Source: an uncultured Bacteroidota bacterium
GTDB taxonomy: Bacteria > Bacteroidota > Bacteroidia > Flavobacteriales > Flavobacteriaceae
Length of the DNA stretch: 64,000 nucleotides
Reading direction: 5' to 3'
Assembly (NCBI GenBank): GCA_902622595.1
Contig: CACNQM010000003.1
Location: forward strand, 140,449 to 204,448
Numbering within the stretch: the first letter of the stretch is position 1; every line of letters begins with the position of its first letter. Below the pieces are notes generated by a model. It did not search any database. It worked only from the letters and a program-made list of their open reading frames with translations, and was not told the DNA's origin. Positions 7,908 through 17,844 of the stretch are shown one piece after another. Position numbers and translations under genes: made by a program.

Positions 7908-8861
7908 ATGGAGTTTTTAGATTTTGAAGTTCCAATTAAAGAAATTTTAGATCAAATTGATAAGTGCAAGTCTATTGAGAATGAATCAGATGTAGATATT
8001 ACCAAAACCTATAATCTTCTTCAAAAAAAGCTAGTTGAAACAAAAAAAGATATTTATGAAAACTTATCTGCATGGCAAAGAGTTCAGCTATCAAGGCATC
8101 CAAATAGACCATATACTTTAGACTATATTAAAAATATTTGTGGAGATTCATTTTTGGAACTACATGGAGATAGAAATGTAAGTGATGACAAGGCCATGAT
8201 TGGAGGTCTTGGAAAAATAGATAATCAGTCTTTTATGTTTATTGGTACACAAAAAGGTTACAATACAAAAACTAGACAATTTAGAAATTTTGGCATGGCA
8301 AAACCTGAAGGTTATAGAAAAGCGCTAAGGTTAATGAGGCAAGCTGAAAAATTCAATATTCCGATTGTTACCTTAATAGACACTCCTGGAGCTTATCCAG
8401 GACAAGATGCTGAGGAAAGAGGACAAGGTGAAGCTATAGCTAGAAATATTTATGAAATGATGAATATTAAAGTCCCTATAATTAATATAATTATTGGTGA
8501 AGGTGCGTCTGGTGGAGCACTAGGTATTGGAGTAGGAGATAAGATACTAATGCTTGAAAACACATGGTATTCAGTAATATCTCCTGAGTCATGCTCATCT
8601 ATATTATGGAGAAGTTGGGACCACAAAGAGGAAGCTGCTGAGGCACTTAAATTGACTGCTAATGATATGCTTAAAAATAAGCTCATTGATAAGATTATTA
8701 ATGAACCACTTGGTGGAGCCCACTATGATCCAAATGAAACTTTTAAATCGGTAAAAGAAAACATTTTATTATTTCATAAAAAAATTAAGTCTTTATCAAA
8801 AAATAAAATGATCAACATTCGTAGAAAAAAGTTTACCAAAATTGGAAATTTTAGAGGCTAG
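7908..8861 (+). CDS. accA: Acetyl-CoA carboxylase carboxyltransferase, alpha subunit
   Basis: 317 residues, the usual length. It pairs with AccD (not in this window) to transfer the carboxyl group from carboxybiotin to acetyl-CoA, making malonyl-CoA for fatty acid synthesis. Visible: an N-terminal helical segment, the [18 protein letters not shown] stretch, the [18 protein letters not shown] motif (near residue 160) and the oxyanion-forming [15 protein letters not shown] (near 196). It follows the LptF/G gene by 36 nt on the same strand and probably also has its own promoter-like boxes (TATATTTA at 7886-7893; TAAATTTT just before the ATG). Confidence 0.96.
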   Translation: MEFLDFEVPIKEILDQIDKCKSIENESDVDITKTYNLLQKKLVETKKDIYENLSAWQRVQLSRHPNRPYTLDYIKNICGDSFLELHGDRNVSDDKAMIGGLGKIDNQSFMFIGTQKGYNTKTRQFRNFGMAKPEGYRKALRLMRQAEKFNIPIVTLIDTPGAYPGQDAEERGQGEAIARNIYEMMNIKVPIINIIIGEGASGGALGIGVGDKILMLENTWYSVISPESCSSILWRSWDHKEEAAEALKLTANDMLKNKLIDKIINEPLGGAHYDPNETFKSVKENILLFHKKIKSLSKNKMINIRRKKFTKIGNFRG

Positions 8862-8961
8862 TTTTGGGTATTAACATTTTTTGATACTTATCAACAATTC
8901 TCTTGTTTAAAAATATTTTGATTTCACTAACGATTTGTGAATTTTAAAATTTCATTTTCCA

Positions 8962-8969
8962 TACATTTA
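8962..8969 (+). promoter_or_regulatory. -7-like box TACATTTA ahead of dnaB
   Basis: TACATTTA matches TAnnTTTG except for the last base and ends 4 nt before the dnaB ATG at 8974, again placing the predicted transcription start on the start codon. The 112-nt gap between accA and dnaB holds no other clear element. Confidence 0.35.
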
Positions 8970-8973
8970 CTAA

Positions 8974-10476
8974 ATGGAGAATAGGAACCCCCTTAAAATA
9001 TACGAAAATAATAATTCTTCAATTGTAAATCTATCTGATGGGAAGATTCCACCTCAGGCAATTGATCTTGAAGAAGCTGTTATTGGGGCAATGCTTATAG
9101 ATGAAAAAGGGGTTAACGAAATAATAGAAATTTTATCTCCTGAAGTTTTCTACAAAAAATCTCATCAACTCATATATGAATCTATTGAAAGGTTATTTAG
9201 GGAATCTGAGCCAATTGATTTATTAACCGTTTCTGCTGACCTAAAAAAAAATAAAAATTTTGAAGCTGTTGGTGGAGATTTTTATTTGATAAACTTATCA
9301 CAGAAAGTATCATCATCTGCTCATATAGAGTTTCACTCAAGAATTATACTTCAAAAATATATTCAGAGAAAATTGATTACTATTTCAAATGAAATCATTC
9401 AAAAATCCTATGACGAAACATCAGATGTCATGGATTTACTTGATGAAGCAGAGTCCAAACTATATGATGTTGCTCAAGGGAACCTAAGAGGAACAAGTGA
9501 AACAGCTCAAACTCTTGTTCTTAAAGCTAAGAAAAGAATTGAGGAAATTGAAAAAAGAGAAGGAGCCTTAAGTGGAATTTCAACAGGTTTTGAAAAACTT
9601 GACAAATTAACTTCAGGTTGGCAACCTAGTGATTTAGTAATTATTGCTGCTAGGCCAGGAATGGGGAAAACTGCCCTTGCTCTATCAATGGCAAGAAATA
9701 TATCCGTCAAACAGAATATACCTGTTGCATTTTTCTCTCTTGAGATGTCATCAGTTCAACTTATAACAAGATTAATTTCATCAGAAACTGGGCTTGTTTC
9801 TGATAAACTTAGAACAGGTAAATTAGCAGAACATGAATGGCAACAATTAAATATTAAAGTATCAGATCTTGAATCTGCTCCTTTATATATTGATGATAGT
9901 CCATCCTTGACAATTTTTGAATTAAGAGCAAAAGCAAGAAGGCTTGCATCCTCTCATGGTATAAAATTGATAATCATTGATTATCTGCAATTAATGAATA
10001 TTGGCTCATCTAATAAAGTTGGTAATAGAGAGCAAGAAATTTCAACAATTTCAAGAAACCTTAAAGCGCTTGCCAAAGAGCTCGATATTCCTGTAATTGC
10101 TTTATCACAACTATCCAGGGCAGTTGAGACAAGAGGAGGAACTAAAAGACCAATTCTATCTGACCTCAGAGAATCTGGAGCTATTGAGCAAGATGCAGAT
10201 ATTGTTTCTTTTTTGTATAGACCAGAATATTATGGAATAAATGAGTGGGATGATGAAATGAAGACTCCTTCTGAGGGACAGGGAGAATTTATTGTAGCTA
10301 AGCATAGAAATGGTGCTCTGGATTCTATTAAACTGAAGTTTATAGCAAATCTCGGAAAGTTTGAAGACCTAGGCGGATTCGATTCCTCATTTGAATTTCA
10401 ATCTAAGCTTAATCCTGACAATAAATTAAGTGACTTTAGTGAACCTTCAGACAAGGATGATGATATTCCATTTTAA
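8974..10476 (+). CDS. dnaB: Replicative DNA helicase DnaB
   Basis: 500 residues. It is the hexameric ring helicase that unwinds DNA ahead of the replisome. The N-terminal domain begins near residue 25 (PPQAIDLEEAVIGAML), a linker follows, and the C-terminal RecA-like ATPase carries Walker A ARPGMGKTALAL (near residue 226), the SLEMSS motif, Walker B LIIIDYLQL (near residue 333) and the SQLSRAVE and LRESGAIEQDADIV segments of the family. No intein is present. A strong bidirectional terminator follows at 10495-10523. Confidence 0.97.
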   Translation: MENRNPLKIYENNNSSIVNLSDGKIPPQAIDLEEAVIGAMLIDEKGVNEIIEILSPEVFYKKSHQLIYESIERLFRESEPIDLLTVSADLKKNKNFEAVGGDFYLINLSQKVSSSAHIEFHSRIILQKYIQRKLITISNEIIQKSYDETSDVMDLLDEAESKLYDVAQGNLRGTSETAQTLVLKAKKRIEEIEKREGALSGISTGFEKLDKLTSGWQPSDLVIIAARPGMGKTALALSMARNISVKQNIPVAFFSLEMSSVQLITRLISSETGLVSDKLRTGKLAEHEWQQLNIKVSDLESAPLYIDDSPSLTIFELRAKARRLASSHGIKLIIIDYLQLMNIGSSNKVGNREQEISTISRNLKALAKELDIPVIALSQLSRAVETRGGTKRPILSDLRESGAIEQDADIVSFLYRPEYYGINEWDDEMKTPSEGQGEFIVAKHRNGALDSIKLKFIANLGKFEDLGGFDSSFEFQSKLNPDNKLSDFSEPSDKDDDIPF

Positions 10477-10494
10477 CAATACTAAAGTTTTATG

Positions 10495-10523
10495 CAAAAA
10501 AAAAGCCCGTTGAGGGCTTTTTT
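10495..10523. terminator. Bidirectional intrinsic terminator between dnaB and csp
   Basis: The stem AAAAGCCC (10501-10508) pairs with GGGCTTTT (10514-10521) around the loop GTTGA, with a run of A before it and T after it, so it can stop transcription from both dnaB (+) and the cold-shock gene (-). Confidence 0.9.
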
Positions 10524-10539
10524 ATGATGTAATAGGGGG

Positions 10540-10734
10540 TTAAGAAATAATTTTTACATTAATTGCATTTAACCCTTTATTACCTTCTTTTAATTCAAAT
10601 TCTACTTTATCTCCCTCTGTAATACTGTCAATAAGACCTGTAACATGAACGAAGTGCTCAGTATCCGAATCATCTTCTTTAATGAAACCATAACCTTTGG
10701 CATTGTTGAAGAATTTTACTAATCCTGTACTCAT
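10540..10734 (-). CDS. Cold-shock domain RNA-binding protein
   Basis: 64 residues, a single cold-shock domain (five-stranded OB fold) that binds single-stranded RNA or DNA and melts secondary structure in mRNA. Both RNA-binding motifs are visible: KGYGFI (RNP1, residues 14-19) and HFVHVTGL (RNP2, about 27-34). The start MSTGLVKFFNNAKG is typical. It is monocistronic: a promoter-like TTG-N19-TATTTTCG lies upstream and a terminator downstream, as expected for a highly expressed small gene. Confidence 0.95.
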   Translation of the reverse strand: MSTGLVKFFNNAKGYGFIKEDDSDTEHFVHVTGLIDSITEGDKVEFELKEGNKGLNAINVKIIS

Positions 10735-10756
10735 ATAATTTTTTTAATAATTGTAG

Positions 10757-10786
10757 CGAAAATACTCTAATATTTTTACAAACCAA
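10757..10786 (-). promoter_or_regulatory. Probable promoter of the cold-shock gene
   Basis: On the minus strand TTG (10786-10784), 19-nt spacer, TATTTTCG (10764-10757), one mismatch from TAnnTTTG. The predicted leader is about 18-20 nt, AT-rich and lacking the long 5' leader known from enterobacterial cspA. Confidence 0.5.
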
Positions 10787-10802
10787 TTGTATTTAGAATT
10801 AA

Positions 10803-11883
10803 TTAACGTTTTAATAAAAAAGACTTCAGTAATTCGCTAATATCTCCATTTAAAATATTTTCAGTATTACCAGATTCAAAACCAGTTCTCACATCTTTAA
10901 CAACTTTATATGGGTGAAGAACATAATTTCTTATTTGAGATCCCCATTCAATTTTCTTTTTGGAGTCCTGAATTTTCTTTTTTTCTTTATTATTTTTTTG
11001 GATCTCAATCTCATATAGCTGAGATTTTAATAACATTAAAGCTTTTTCTTTGTTATCAAGTTGTGATCTGGTTTCAGAATTTACTACAGTAATACCTGTT
11101 GGTTTATGTTTAAGTCTTACGGCTGTTTCTAATTTGTTAACACTTTGACCTCCAGCACCACCTGACCTCATTGTTTCCCATTCAAGGTCTGATGAAGCAA
11201 TATTTATTTCAATTGTATCATCAACAAGAGGATAAACATAAACAGATGCAAAAGATGTATGTCTTTTAGCATTACTATCGAAAGGAGAAATTCTAACAAG
11301 ACGATGCACACCATTTTCTCCTTTGAGCCATCCAAATGCAAAATCACCATCAATTTGAATAGTAGCTGTTTTAATGCCGGCAACATCTCCTGATTGATTA
11401 TTCAACTCTTTAATCTTAAAATTATTTTTTTCTCCCCACATTAAATACATTCTTAAAAGCATTTCAGCCCAATCACATGATTCTGTTCCTCCAGCTCCAG
11501 CAGTAATCTGAAGAATTGCGCTCATGGAGTCTTCCTTTTTATTAAGCATCATTTTAAACTCTAAATCTTCTAATGTATCAATCAACTCTTCGTAAGATAT
11601 ATTTATCTCATCTTCAGATATTTCTTTGTTTGCAAGGAAATCACCAAGAACAATAACATCATCATATTTTGAGTTTAGATTTTTAAAATCGACTAATTGT
11701 TTCTTAATAAACTGTATATTTTTAACAGTTTGTTGAGCTGTTTTAGGATCTGACCAGAAATCTGCACTTGAGGCTTTCTCCTCAAGAACTTGAAGCCTTT
11801 TTTCTTTTGACTCAACGTCAAAGATACCCCCTTAACGTATCAATACGTTTCTTAATGACTTTGATATTTTCTTTTGAAAACAT
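10803..11883 (-). CDS. prfB: Peptide chain release factor 2, made by programmed +1 frameshift
   Basis: Reading starts at ATG 11883, runs 21 codons ([21 protein letters not shown]) to an in-frame TGA at 11820-11818, then continues in the +1 frame to 10803, giving about 359 residues, the normal RF2 length. RF2 recognises UAA and UGA and triggers peptide release. The shifted frame carries the stop-codon-reading SPF tripeptide ([12 protein letters not shown]) and the peptidyl-hydrolase GGQ loop ([12 protein letters not shown]). The frame from 11585 alone would lack the N-terminal domain and is not the real start. The gene senses its own product: low RF2 slows UGA termination and favours the shift. 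Confidence 0.97.
11817..11832 (-). promoter_or_regulatory. prfB programmed +1 frameshift site
   Basis: The minus strand reads AGGGGGTATCTTTGAC: a Shine-Dalgarno-like AGGGGG, a 3-nt spacer, then CTT TGA C, the classical slippery codon, stop and following C of bacterial RF2 genes. The SD-like run is notable because flavobacteria rarely use SD for initiation, so the anti-SD pairing is kept for frameshifting here. Confidence 0.95.
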
Positions 11884-11941
11884 GCTTTAAATTAATTATA
11901 TGGATTCAAAAAAAAAAATTATATTTCTAAAAATATTGATT

Positions 11942-14308
11942 ATGAATAAAACTCTTTTGCTTTTAATTCTTACACCTATTTATTTGTTTTCTCAAATAGA
12001 TGATTTTCAAGGTTTTATGGACTTTTCTTATGATAATGATTCAGGTAAAATAATTTTAAATATAGAAGATTTAGATAAAGAATTTCTATACATTAATTCT
12101 CTAAGTAGGGGGGTTGGGAATAATGACTTAGGTCTTGATAGAGGTCAACTTGGAAACTCCAGAATTGTTTACTTTACTAAAAGGGGTAATAAAATTTTAT
12201 TAATTCAACCAAACCTTAAATACATTTCAAACTCAGAAAATAATCTTGAAAATAAAGCAGTAGATGAGGCTTTTGCTAGATCTGTTTTATTTGGATTTGA
12301 TATAATTAAACAATCAAAAAAATCATTTCAAGTTGATCTAACACCCTTTTTGATTAATGATGTTTATGGTGTTGCCGAAAGGATCAAAGCTACTAACTCT
12401 GGCTCATATTCTCTAAACAAATCTATGTCAGCAATTGATTTAGATAGAACAAAAGCTTTTCCTAAAAATATTGAGTTTGATGTTTTGTTAACTTTTACAG
12501 GTAACCCTTCTGGTAATCTAGTAAGAAGTGTTACTCCAACTCCCTCAAATTTGACTGTTAATCAACACCATTCATTTGTTGAGCTTCCAGATGATAATTA
12601 CAAAATGAGAAAATTTGATCCTAGAAGTGGAAGCAACCCATTCATTGTTTATGACTATTCTACTCCTATAGATGACAAACTTGAGCAAAGATTCATTGTA
12701 AGACACAGGCTTAATAAGAAATTTCCAGATAGAGAATTAAGTGAACCAATTCAACCAATTATATACTACATTGATAATGGAACGCCAGAGCCTGTTAAGA
12801 GTGCTCTTATTGAAGGAGGTAATTGGTGGAATCAAGCTTTTGAAAAAGCTGGATACAAAGATGCATTTAGAATTGAAGTTCTACCTGAAAATGCTGATCC
12901 TATGGATGTTAGATACAATTTAATTCAATGGATTCATAGGTCAACAAGAGGATGGAGTTATGGAGCAAGCGTTATTGACCCCAGAACTGGAGAAATTATA
13001 AAAGGTCAGGTAAGCTTAGGTAGTCTCAGAGTTAGACAAGACTATATGATTTTAAGTGGGCTAATTGATGATCCTCTTAGTCAAGAGAATAAGAATTTAA
13101 TTGAAGAAAAATCATTAGATAGGATTAAACAACTTTCTGCTCATGAAATTGGACATACTTTAGGATTTGCTCATAACTTTTTTTCCAGTGTAAATAATAG
13201 ATCTTCTGTAATGGACTATCCTCATCCTAAAATTGATTTAATAAATGGGTCAATTAATATTGACAATGCTTATTCGAAAGATATTGGGCCATGGGATATA
13301 GTAAGTGTAAAATATGCGTATTCAGATTTTTCAAAAAATCAAGATGAAAATATAGAACTAAACAAAATTATTGAGGATGCAGAAAAAGAAGGTCTATATT
13401 TTTTAAGTGACTCTGATTCTAGGCCTGTAGGAAGTGCTAGCCCATATTCTCATTTATGGGATAATGGTTCTTTACCATACCAAGAACTTGAAAAATTACT
13501 AGAGATAAGAAAAATTGCTTTAAAAAATTTAGATTTAGAAAACCTTGAATATGGTGAGGCATACGATAGGATTGAAGATATTCTGGTTCCAATTTATATG
13601 TTACACAGGTATCAAATTGAAGCGGCAGCTAAAGCAATAGGTGGTCTAGATTATCTCTATTATGTGAAAAACAATAACAATTATAAAGTGAAACCAGTAG
13701 ACAAGGATCTCCAAATAAAATCCTTAAAATCACTGCTTAAAGTTTTATCACCAGAAAATTTGGTGTTGCCTAATAACCTAATAAACATATTAACACCTAG
13801 ATCATTTAGAAATCCTAGGACCAGAGAAAATTTTGTTTCAAAGACAGGGGTCACTTTTGATTATATAAATGCATCAAGCTCTATCATTAACCATACTATG
13901 AACTTTCTATTAAACTCAGAGAGATTAAATAGAGTAAACCAACAAAATATGTTTGGAGAGACTATTCTTACTTTAGATGATTATCTGAAGACAATTAGTA
14001 GTTTTATTTTTAATACTAGAAAAATGAACGAATATGAATCATTTTTAAATAATAATACATCATCTTTGTTTTTGGATCATCTATTTATGGCTTTTAATAA
14101 CATCAATACCGATGATTTATCTAAATCGATTATTTTGTCAAATATTAAGTACTTATCAATGAAACTAAAGTCTAATCCTAATATTTATAATGATTTTTTA
14201 GTAAACAAGATTGATGAATTTATTATTAATCCGAATAAATATGTACCTGTTAGCAAATCAAAAATTCCAGATGGCTCTCCTATTGGAGATTTTTCATGTG
14301 ATTACTAG
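11942..14308 (+). CDS. Secreted metzincin-type zinc metalloprotease (DUF5117/DUF4953 type)
   Basis: About 788 residues from the ATG at 11942, chosen because it gives a clean signal peptide ([18 protein letters not shown]); an upstream ATG at 11900 would prepend 14 charged residues. The zinc site [11 protein letters not shown] is near residues 401-411 and is followed by SSVMDYPHP, whose Met matches the metzincin Met-turn, so all three zinc-binding histidines and the Glu base are present. The long N-terminal part ([18 protein letters not shown] onward) and length match the large zinc-dependent metalloproteases common in Bacteroidota. The substrate is unknown. It starts 58 nt from the divergent prfB. 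Confidence 0.88.
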   Translation: MNKTLLLLILTPIYLFSQIDDFQGFMDFSYDNDSGKIILNIEDLDKEFLYINSLSRGVGNNDLGLDRGQLGNSRIVYFTKRGNKILLIQPNLKYISNSENNLENKAVDEAFARSVLFGFDIIKQSKKSFQVDLTPFLINDVYGVAERIKATNSGSYSLNKSMSAIDLDRTKAFPKNIEFDVLLTFTGNPSGNLVRSVTPTPSNLTVNQHHSFVELPDDNYKMRKFDPRSGSNPFIVYDYSTPIDDKLEQRFIVRHRLNKKFPDRELSEPIQPIIYYIDNGTPEPVKSALIEGGNWWNQAFEKAGYKDAFRIEVLPENADPMDVRYNLIQWIHRSTRGWSYGASVIDPRTGEIIKGQVSLGSLRVRQDYMILSGLIDDPLSQENKNLIEEKSLDRIKQLSAHEIGHTLGFAHNFFSSVNNRSSVMDYPHPKIDLINGSINIDNAYSKDIGPWDIVSVKYAYSDFSKNQDENIELNKIIEDAEKEGLYFLSDSDSRPVGSASPYSHLWDNGSLPYQELEKLLEIRKIALKNLDLENLEYGEAYDRIEDILVPIYMLHRYQIEAAAKAIGGLDYLYYVKNNNNYKVKPVDKDLQIKSLKSLLKVLSPENLVLPNNLINILTPRSFRNPRTRENFVSKTGVTFDYINASSSIINHTMNFLLNSERLNRVNQQNMFGETILTLDDYLKTISSFIFNTRKMNEYESFLNNNTSSLFLDHLFMAFNNINTDDLSKSIILSNIKYLSMKLKSNPNIYNDFLVNKIDEFIINPNKYVPVSKSKIPDGSPIGDFSCDY

Positions 14309-14318
14309 TTTTTTTCTT

Positions 14319-14326
14319 TAAATTTG
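14319..14326 (+). promoter_or_regulatory. -7 box of the CBS-like/AONS-like pair
   Basis: An exact TAAATTTG box directly after the metalloprotease stop and 20 nt before the ATG at 14347. The -33 region has TGTG rather than TTG near the expected place (14297-14300). If used, it starts a two-gene transcript with a leader of about 15 nt. Confidence 0.45.
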
Positions 14327-14346
14327 CACCTTATTCTTTTGATCTA

Positions 14347-15387
14347 ATGTCTAGAGACAATAAAGCTTACAATAATATTTTAGAACTTATTGGTAATACA
14401 CCTCTTATAAGACTTAATAAAATTTGTGATGGCTTTCCTGGCAAATACTTTACAAAATATGAGGGATACAATCCAGGTCATTCGAATAAAGATCGTATTG
14501 CTCTACATATTCTAAATCAAGCAGAGAAAAAAAAGATATTAAAAAAAGGGAGTACTATTATTGAAACTACCTCTGGTAATACAGGTTTTAGCCTAGCTAT
14601 GGTATCTCTTTTGAAAGGTTATAAATGCATACTTGCTGTTAGTTCCAAAGCATCAAAGGATAAAATCAATATGTTGAAGTGTCTTGGAGCAGAAATTTAT
14701 GTATGCCCTTCAAATGTTCCATCAGACGATCCTAGATCATATTATGAAGTTGCTAAAAAATTAAATAATGAAATAGAAGATTCAGTATATATTAACCAAT
14801 ATTTTAATGACTTAAATGTTCAAGCTCATTATGAAACTACAGGTCCTGAAATATGGAAGCAAACAGATGGCGATATAACTCACTTGATTGCTTGTAGTGG
14901 TACTGGGGGTACAATTTCTGGAATTGGTAGGTACCTAAAAGAACAAAATAAAAACATAAAAATTATAGGTGTCGATGCTTATGGCTCTATATTAAAAAAA
15001 TATCATGAGACTGGTGAAATTGATAAAAATGAAATTTATTCATATAGAATTGAAGGTCTTGGTAAAAACATAGTACCCTCAGCTACTGATTTCAAAATTA
15101 TTGATAAGTTTGTTAAAGTTACAGATTCAGACAGTGCTTATATGTCAAGAGAAATTACCTTAAAAGAAGGCCTATTCGTTGGATATACATCTGGAGCTGC
15201 ATTTCAAGCAGTCAATATACTTAATGATGAAAATGAATTTAATGATGATAGTTGTGTAGTTATTGTTTTTCCTGATCACGGATCTAGGTATCTCTCTAAA
15301 ATCTATTCAGATGAGTGGATGAATAATCAAGGATTTTATGATAGAAGTTTTTATCAACCAAAAAAGAATACAATTAATTATATTTGA
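14347..15387 (+). CDS. PLP-dependent CBS/cysteine synthase-family enzyme, candidate cysteate synthase
   Basis: 346 residues of the fold II PLP family that includes cysteine synthase and cystathionine beta-synthase. Motifs: [10 protein letters not shown] (15-24), the PLP lysine in PGHSNKDR (Lys48), the substrate loop TTSGNTG (about 74-80), the phosphate-binding SGTGGT (184-189) and a late YTSGAAF. The usual PGxSVKDR has become PGHSNKDR. The stop is only 4 nt before the next start, an AONS/SPT-like acyltransferase, so the two are surely co-transcribed. Known sulfonolipid synthesis in Bacteroidota needs L-cysteate, made by an enzyme of this family, condensed with a fatty acyl group by an AONS-family enzyme. 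I infer cysteate synthase; ordinary cysteine or cystathionine synthesis remains possible. Confidence 0.7.
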   Translation: MSRDNKAYNNILELIGNTPLIRLNKICDGFPGKYFTKYEGYNPGHSNKDRIALHILNQAEKKKILKKGSTIIETTSGNTGFSLAMVSLLKGYKCILAVSSKASKDKINMLKCLGAEIYVCPSNVPSDDPRSYYEVAKKLNNEIEDSVYINQYFNDLNVQAHYETTGPEIWKQTDGDITHLIACSGTGGTISGIGRYLKEQNKNIKIIGVDAYGSILKKYHETGEIDKNEIYSYRIEGLGKNIVPSATDFKIIDKFVKVTDSDSAYMSREITLKEGLFVGYTSGAAFQAVNILNDENEFNDDSCVVIVFPDHGSRYLSKIYSDEWMNNQGFYDRSFYQPKKNTINYI

Positions 15388-15391
15388 GATT

Positions 15392-16648
15392 ATGCAAGAT
15401 TTATTTGATAAAATATATAAAAATAAAGGTCCATTAGGAAAATGGGCTTCAATAGCTGAGGGTTATTTTGCTTTTCCAAAGTTAGAAGGACCTATATCAA
15501 ATCGAATGAAATTTAATGACAAGGAAGTTATAACTTGGAGTGTAAATGATTATTTAGGTTTAGCTAATCATCCTGAAGTAAGACAAGTTGATGCTGAAGC
15601 TGCAAAAGCCTATGGGAGTGCATATCCAATGGGAGCAAGACTAATGTCAGGCCATACAAAGTATCATGAAAAGTTAGAATCTGAACTTGCAAAATTTACT
15701 TCTAAGGAATCTGCATATCTCCTTAATTTTGGCTATCAAGGAATACTCTCAACTATTGATTCTTTAGTATCTAAAAATGATATTATAGTCTATGACATTG
15801 ATGCCCACGCATGTATTGTTGATGGTGTAAGACTCCATTTAGGAAAAAGGTTTACTTACCAGCACAATGACATGAAAAGTCTCGAAAAAAATCTTGAAAG
15901 AGCAACTAAAATGGCAGAACAAACAGGCGGAGGTATATTAGTTATTTCCGAGGGCGTTTTTGGGATGAGGGGTGAACAAGGAAAACTAAAAGAAATTGTC
16001 CAACTTAAAAATAAATTTAAGTTTAGACTGCTTGTTGACGACGCTCATGGTTTTGGAACTCTCGGAAAAACTGGTGCAGGAACCGGTGAAGAGCAGGGTA
16101 TTCAAGATCAAATAGATGTTTACTTTGCCACATTTGCAAAATCAATGGCCTCTACTGGTGCCTTTATTTCTGGAGATAAAGAAATAATAGGTTTTCTTAG
16201 ATATAATATGCGATCACAAATGTTTGCAAAATCTCTTCAAATTCAATTAGTAATAGGGGCTTTAAAACGTTTAGAATTACTTCAGACAAAACCCGAATTG
16301 AAAGATAAATTATGGGAAAATGTAAATATGCTTCAAACTGGATTAAAGAAAAGAGGATTTGATATTGGTTCTACACAAAGCTGTGTAACTCCAGTTTATT
16401 TGGAGGGAAGTGTTCCTGAGGCAATGGCATTAGTTCGTGACCTAAGAGAAAATTACCAAATATTTTGTTCCATTGTTGTTTATCCTGTAATTCCTAAGGG
16501 ATTAATACTCCTTAGATTAATTCCTACATCATCTCATAATGAGAATGATATTAATGAGACACTTGATGCTTTTGCCTCAATAAGGGAAAAATTAAAAAAA
16601 GGAGTTTATAAGATTGCCTCTAAAGGTGTTGAAGAAGAGGTAAACTAG
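15392..16648 (+). CDS. AONS/serine-palmitoyltransferase-like alpha-oxoamine synthase, candidate cysteate fatty acyltransferase
   Basis: 418 residues from the ATG at 15392; a longer frame from 15338 would overlap the previous gene by 50 bp and is rejected. Fold I PLP enzyme of the alpha-oxoamine synthase group: SVNDYLGLANHPEV, the aspartate of DDAHGFGTLG, and the Schiff-base lysine in TFAKSMASTGAF (Lys250). These enzymes condense an amino acid with an acyl thioester and release CO2. Options are glycine or serine-using enzymes (Kbl, BioF, SPT) or the flavobacterial cysteate acyltransferase that makes the capnine backbone of sulfonolipids. The tight coupling to a CBS-like gene favours the last. 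It ends in a 4-bp stop-codon overlap with dnaN. Confidence 0.78.
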   Translation: MQDLFDKIYKNKGPLGKWASIAEGYFAFPKLEGPISNRMKFNDKEVITWSVNDYLGLANHPEVRQVDAEAAKAYGSAYPMGARLMSGHTKYHEKLESELAKFTSKESAYLLNFGYQGILSTIDSLVSKNDIIVYDIDAHACIVDGVRLHLGKRFTYQHNDMKSLEKNLERATKMAEQTGGGILVISEGVFGMRGEQGKLKEIVQLKNKFKFRLLVDDAHGFGTLGKTGAGTGEEQGIQDQIDVYFATFAKSMASTGAFISGDKEIIGFLRYNMRSQMFAKSLQIQLVIGALKRLELLQTKPELKDKLWENVNMLQTGLKKRGFDIGSTQSCVTPVYLEGSVPEAMALVRDLRENYQIFCSIVVYPVIPKGLILLRLIPTSSHNENDINETLDAFASIREKLKKGVYKIASKGVEEEVN

Positions 16649-17766
16649 TCGTTTAACATAACTGGCATTACCAACATTGTTATTGATTCTTTGACGTTAT
16701 TGTCATCATTAACTGGTCTAATTATACCTGCTCTATTAGGATGTGACATTGATAGAGTTATTATTTCTGAATCTAAATTGTTAAGCATTTCAATTAAAAA
16801 TTTAGAATTGAATCCAATCTGCATATCATCTCCTGAATATTGACACTCTAGGTTTTCGTCGGCTTTATTGCTAAAATCAAAGTCCTCAGCACTTATATTT
16901 AGTAGGGAACCTGCAATTTTAAGTTTGATTTGATTTGTTGTTTTATTAGAAAATATACTAACTCTCCTAACAGAATTTAAAAATAATTGCCTGTCAATTG
17001 TTAATACATTAGGGTTTTCTTTTGGGATAACAGCCTCATAGTTTGGAAATTTTCCATCAATCAATCTACATGTTATTGATGATTTTCCAAATGTAAATTT
17101 TGCATTTGAATCATTGTGTTGAATTGTTAGGTCCAAATCTTCAGCTTGAAGAATTCCTTTTAAAATTTGTAGAGGCTTTTTAGGAATAATAAATTCAGAT
17201 ACATTATTGGCAGTATATTCTGATGTTTCAAATTTAACTAGCTTGTGCGCATCTGTTGCTACAAACTTAAGGGAGTCACTGTTAAACTGAAAAAAAACTC
17301 CGCTCATAACTGGTCTTAAATCGTCAGTTCCCGAAGCAAAAATAGTTGAGTTTATAGCATTACCAAGATAAACGCTATTTAATATCGTTTCGTGAGCATC
17401 AAGTATTTCAACTTGTTTAGGAAATTCTTCTCCCTCAAGATATGCAAGAGAGTATTTACCATTACTTGCGCTAATTTCAATGGTATTATTTTCTGTCTTT
17501 ATGAAGGTCAAGGGTTGTTCTGAAAATGTCTTAAGAATATCAGTTAAAAGTTTTGCAGAGACTGCTATTTTATCATTGGAAGTTGATTCAATATCAATTT
17601 GGCTTGTCATTGTAGACTCGAGGTCAGATGAACTTATGGTAAGTTTATTCTTGTCAACTTCAAATAAAAAGTTGTCAAGTATTGGGATCGTATTTGATGA
17701 ATTTATAACTCCACTTAAAGTTTGAAGTTCTTTATATAAAATGGAGGATGAAACAATAAATTTCAT
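16645..17766 (-). CDS. dnaN: DNA polymerase III beta subunit (sliding clamp)
   Basis: 373 residues, the typical clamp length, made of three similar domains without catalytic motifs. Recognisable family segments are SSNTIPILDNFLFEV near residue 24, ISASNGKYSLAYLEGEEFP, VATDAHKLVKFE near residue 175, CRLIDGKFPNYEAVIP, and the C-terminal tail ITMLVMPVML that carries the binding pocket edge for clamp-binding peptides. It holds polymerase III on DNA. It has its own promoter (17778-17811) with a very short leader, and does not sit next to dnaA in this window. Confidence 0.96.
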   Translation of the reverse strand: MKFIVSSSILYKELQTLSGVINSSNTIPILDNFLFEVDKNKLTISSSDLESTMTSQIDIESTSNDKIAVSAKLLTDILKTFSEQPLTFIKTENNTIEISASNGKYSLAYLEGEEFPKQVEILDAHETILNSVYLGNAINSTIFASGTDDLRPVMSGVFFQFNSDSLKFVATDAHKLVKFETSEYTANNVSEFIIPKKPLQILKGILQAEDLDLTIQHNDSNAKFTFGKSSITCRLIDGKFPNYEAVIPKENPNVLTIDRQLFLNSVRRVSIFSNKTTNQIKLKIAGSLLNISAEDFDFSNKADENLECQYSGDDMQIGFNSKFLIEMLNNLDSEIITLSMSHPNRAGIIRPVNDDNNVKESITMLVMPVMLND

Positions 17767-17777
17767 ATGCTTTTTTT

Positions 17778-17811
17778 CAAATATATCTAAATGAAACTAT
17801 TTTTCTTACAA
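17778..17811 (-). promoter_or_regulatory. Promoter of dnaN
   Basis: On the minus strand TTG (17811-17809), a 23-nt spacer, then an exact TATATTTG box (17785-17778). The box ends 11 nt before the ATG at 17766, so the leader is only about 6 nt. Confidence 0.6.
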
Positions 17812-17844
17812 TTAATAACAAAAGTTATCTAAAAAATACAAACA

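Noticed and set aside
10803..11585. RF2 as a shortened gene or pseudogene starting at 11585
   Set aside because: The missing N-terminus is encoded upstream, and the in-frame TGA at 11818-11820 lies in the known RF2 frameshift site.
15338..15391. Longer start of the AONS-like gene
   Set aside because: It would overlap the coding region of the CBS-like gene by 50 bp in another frame; the ATG at 15392 gives the normal N-terminus.
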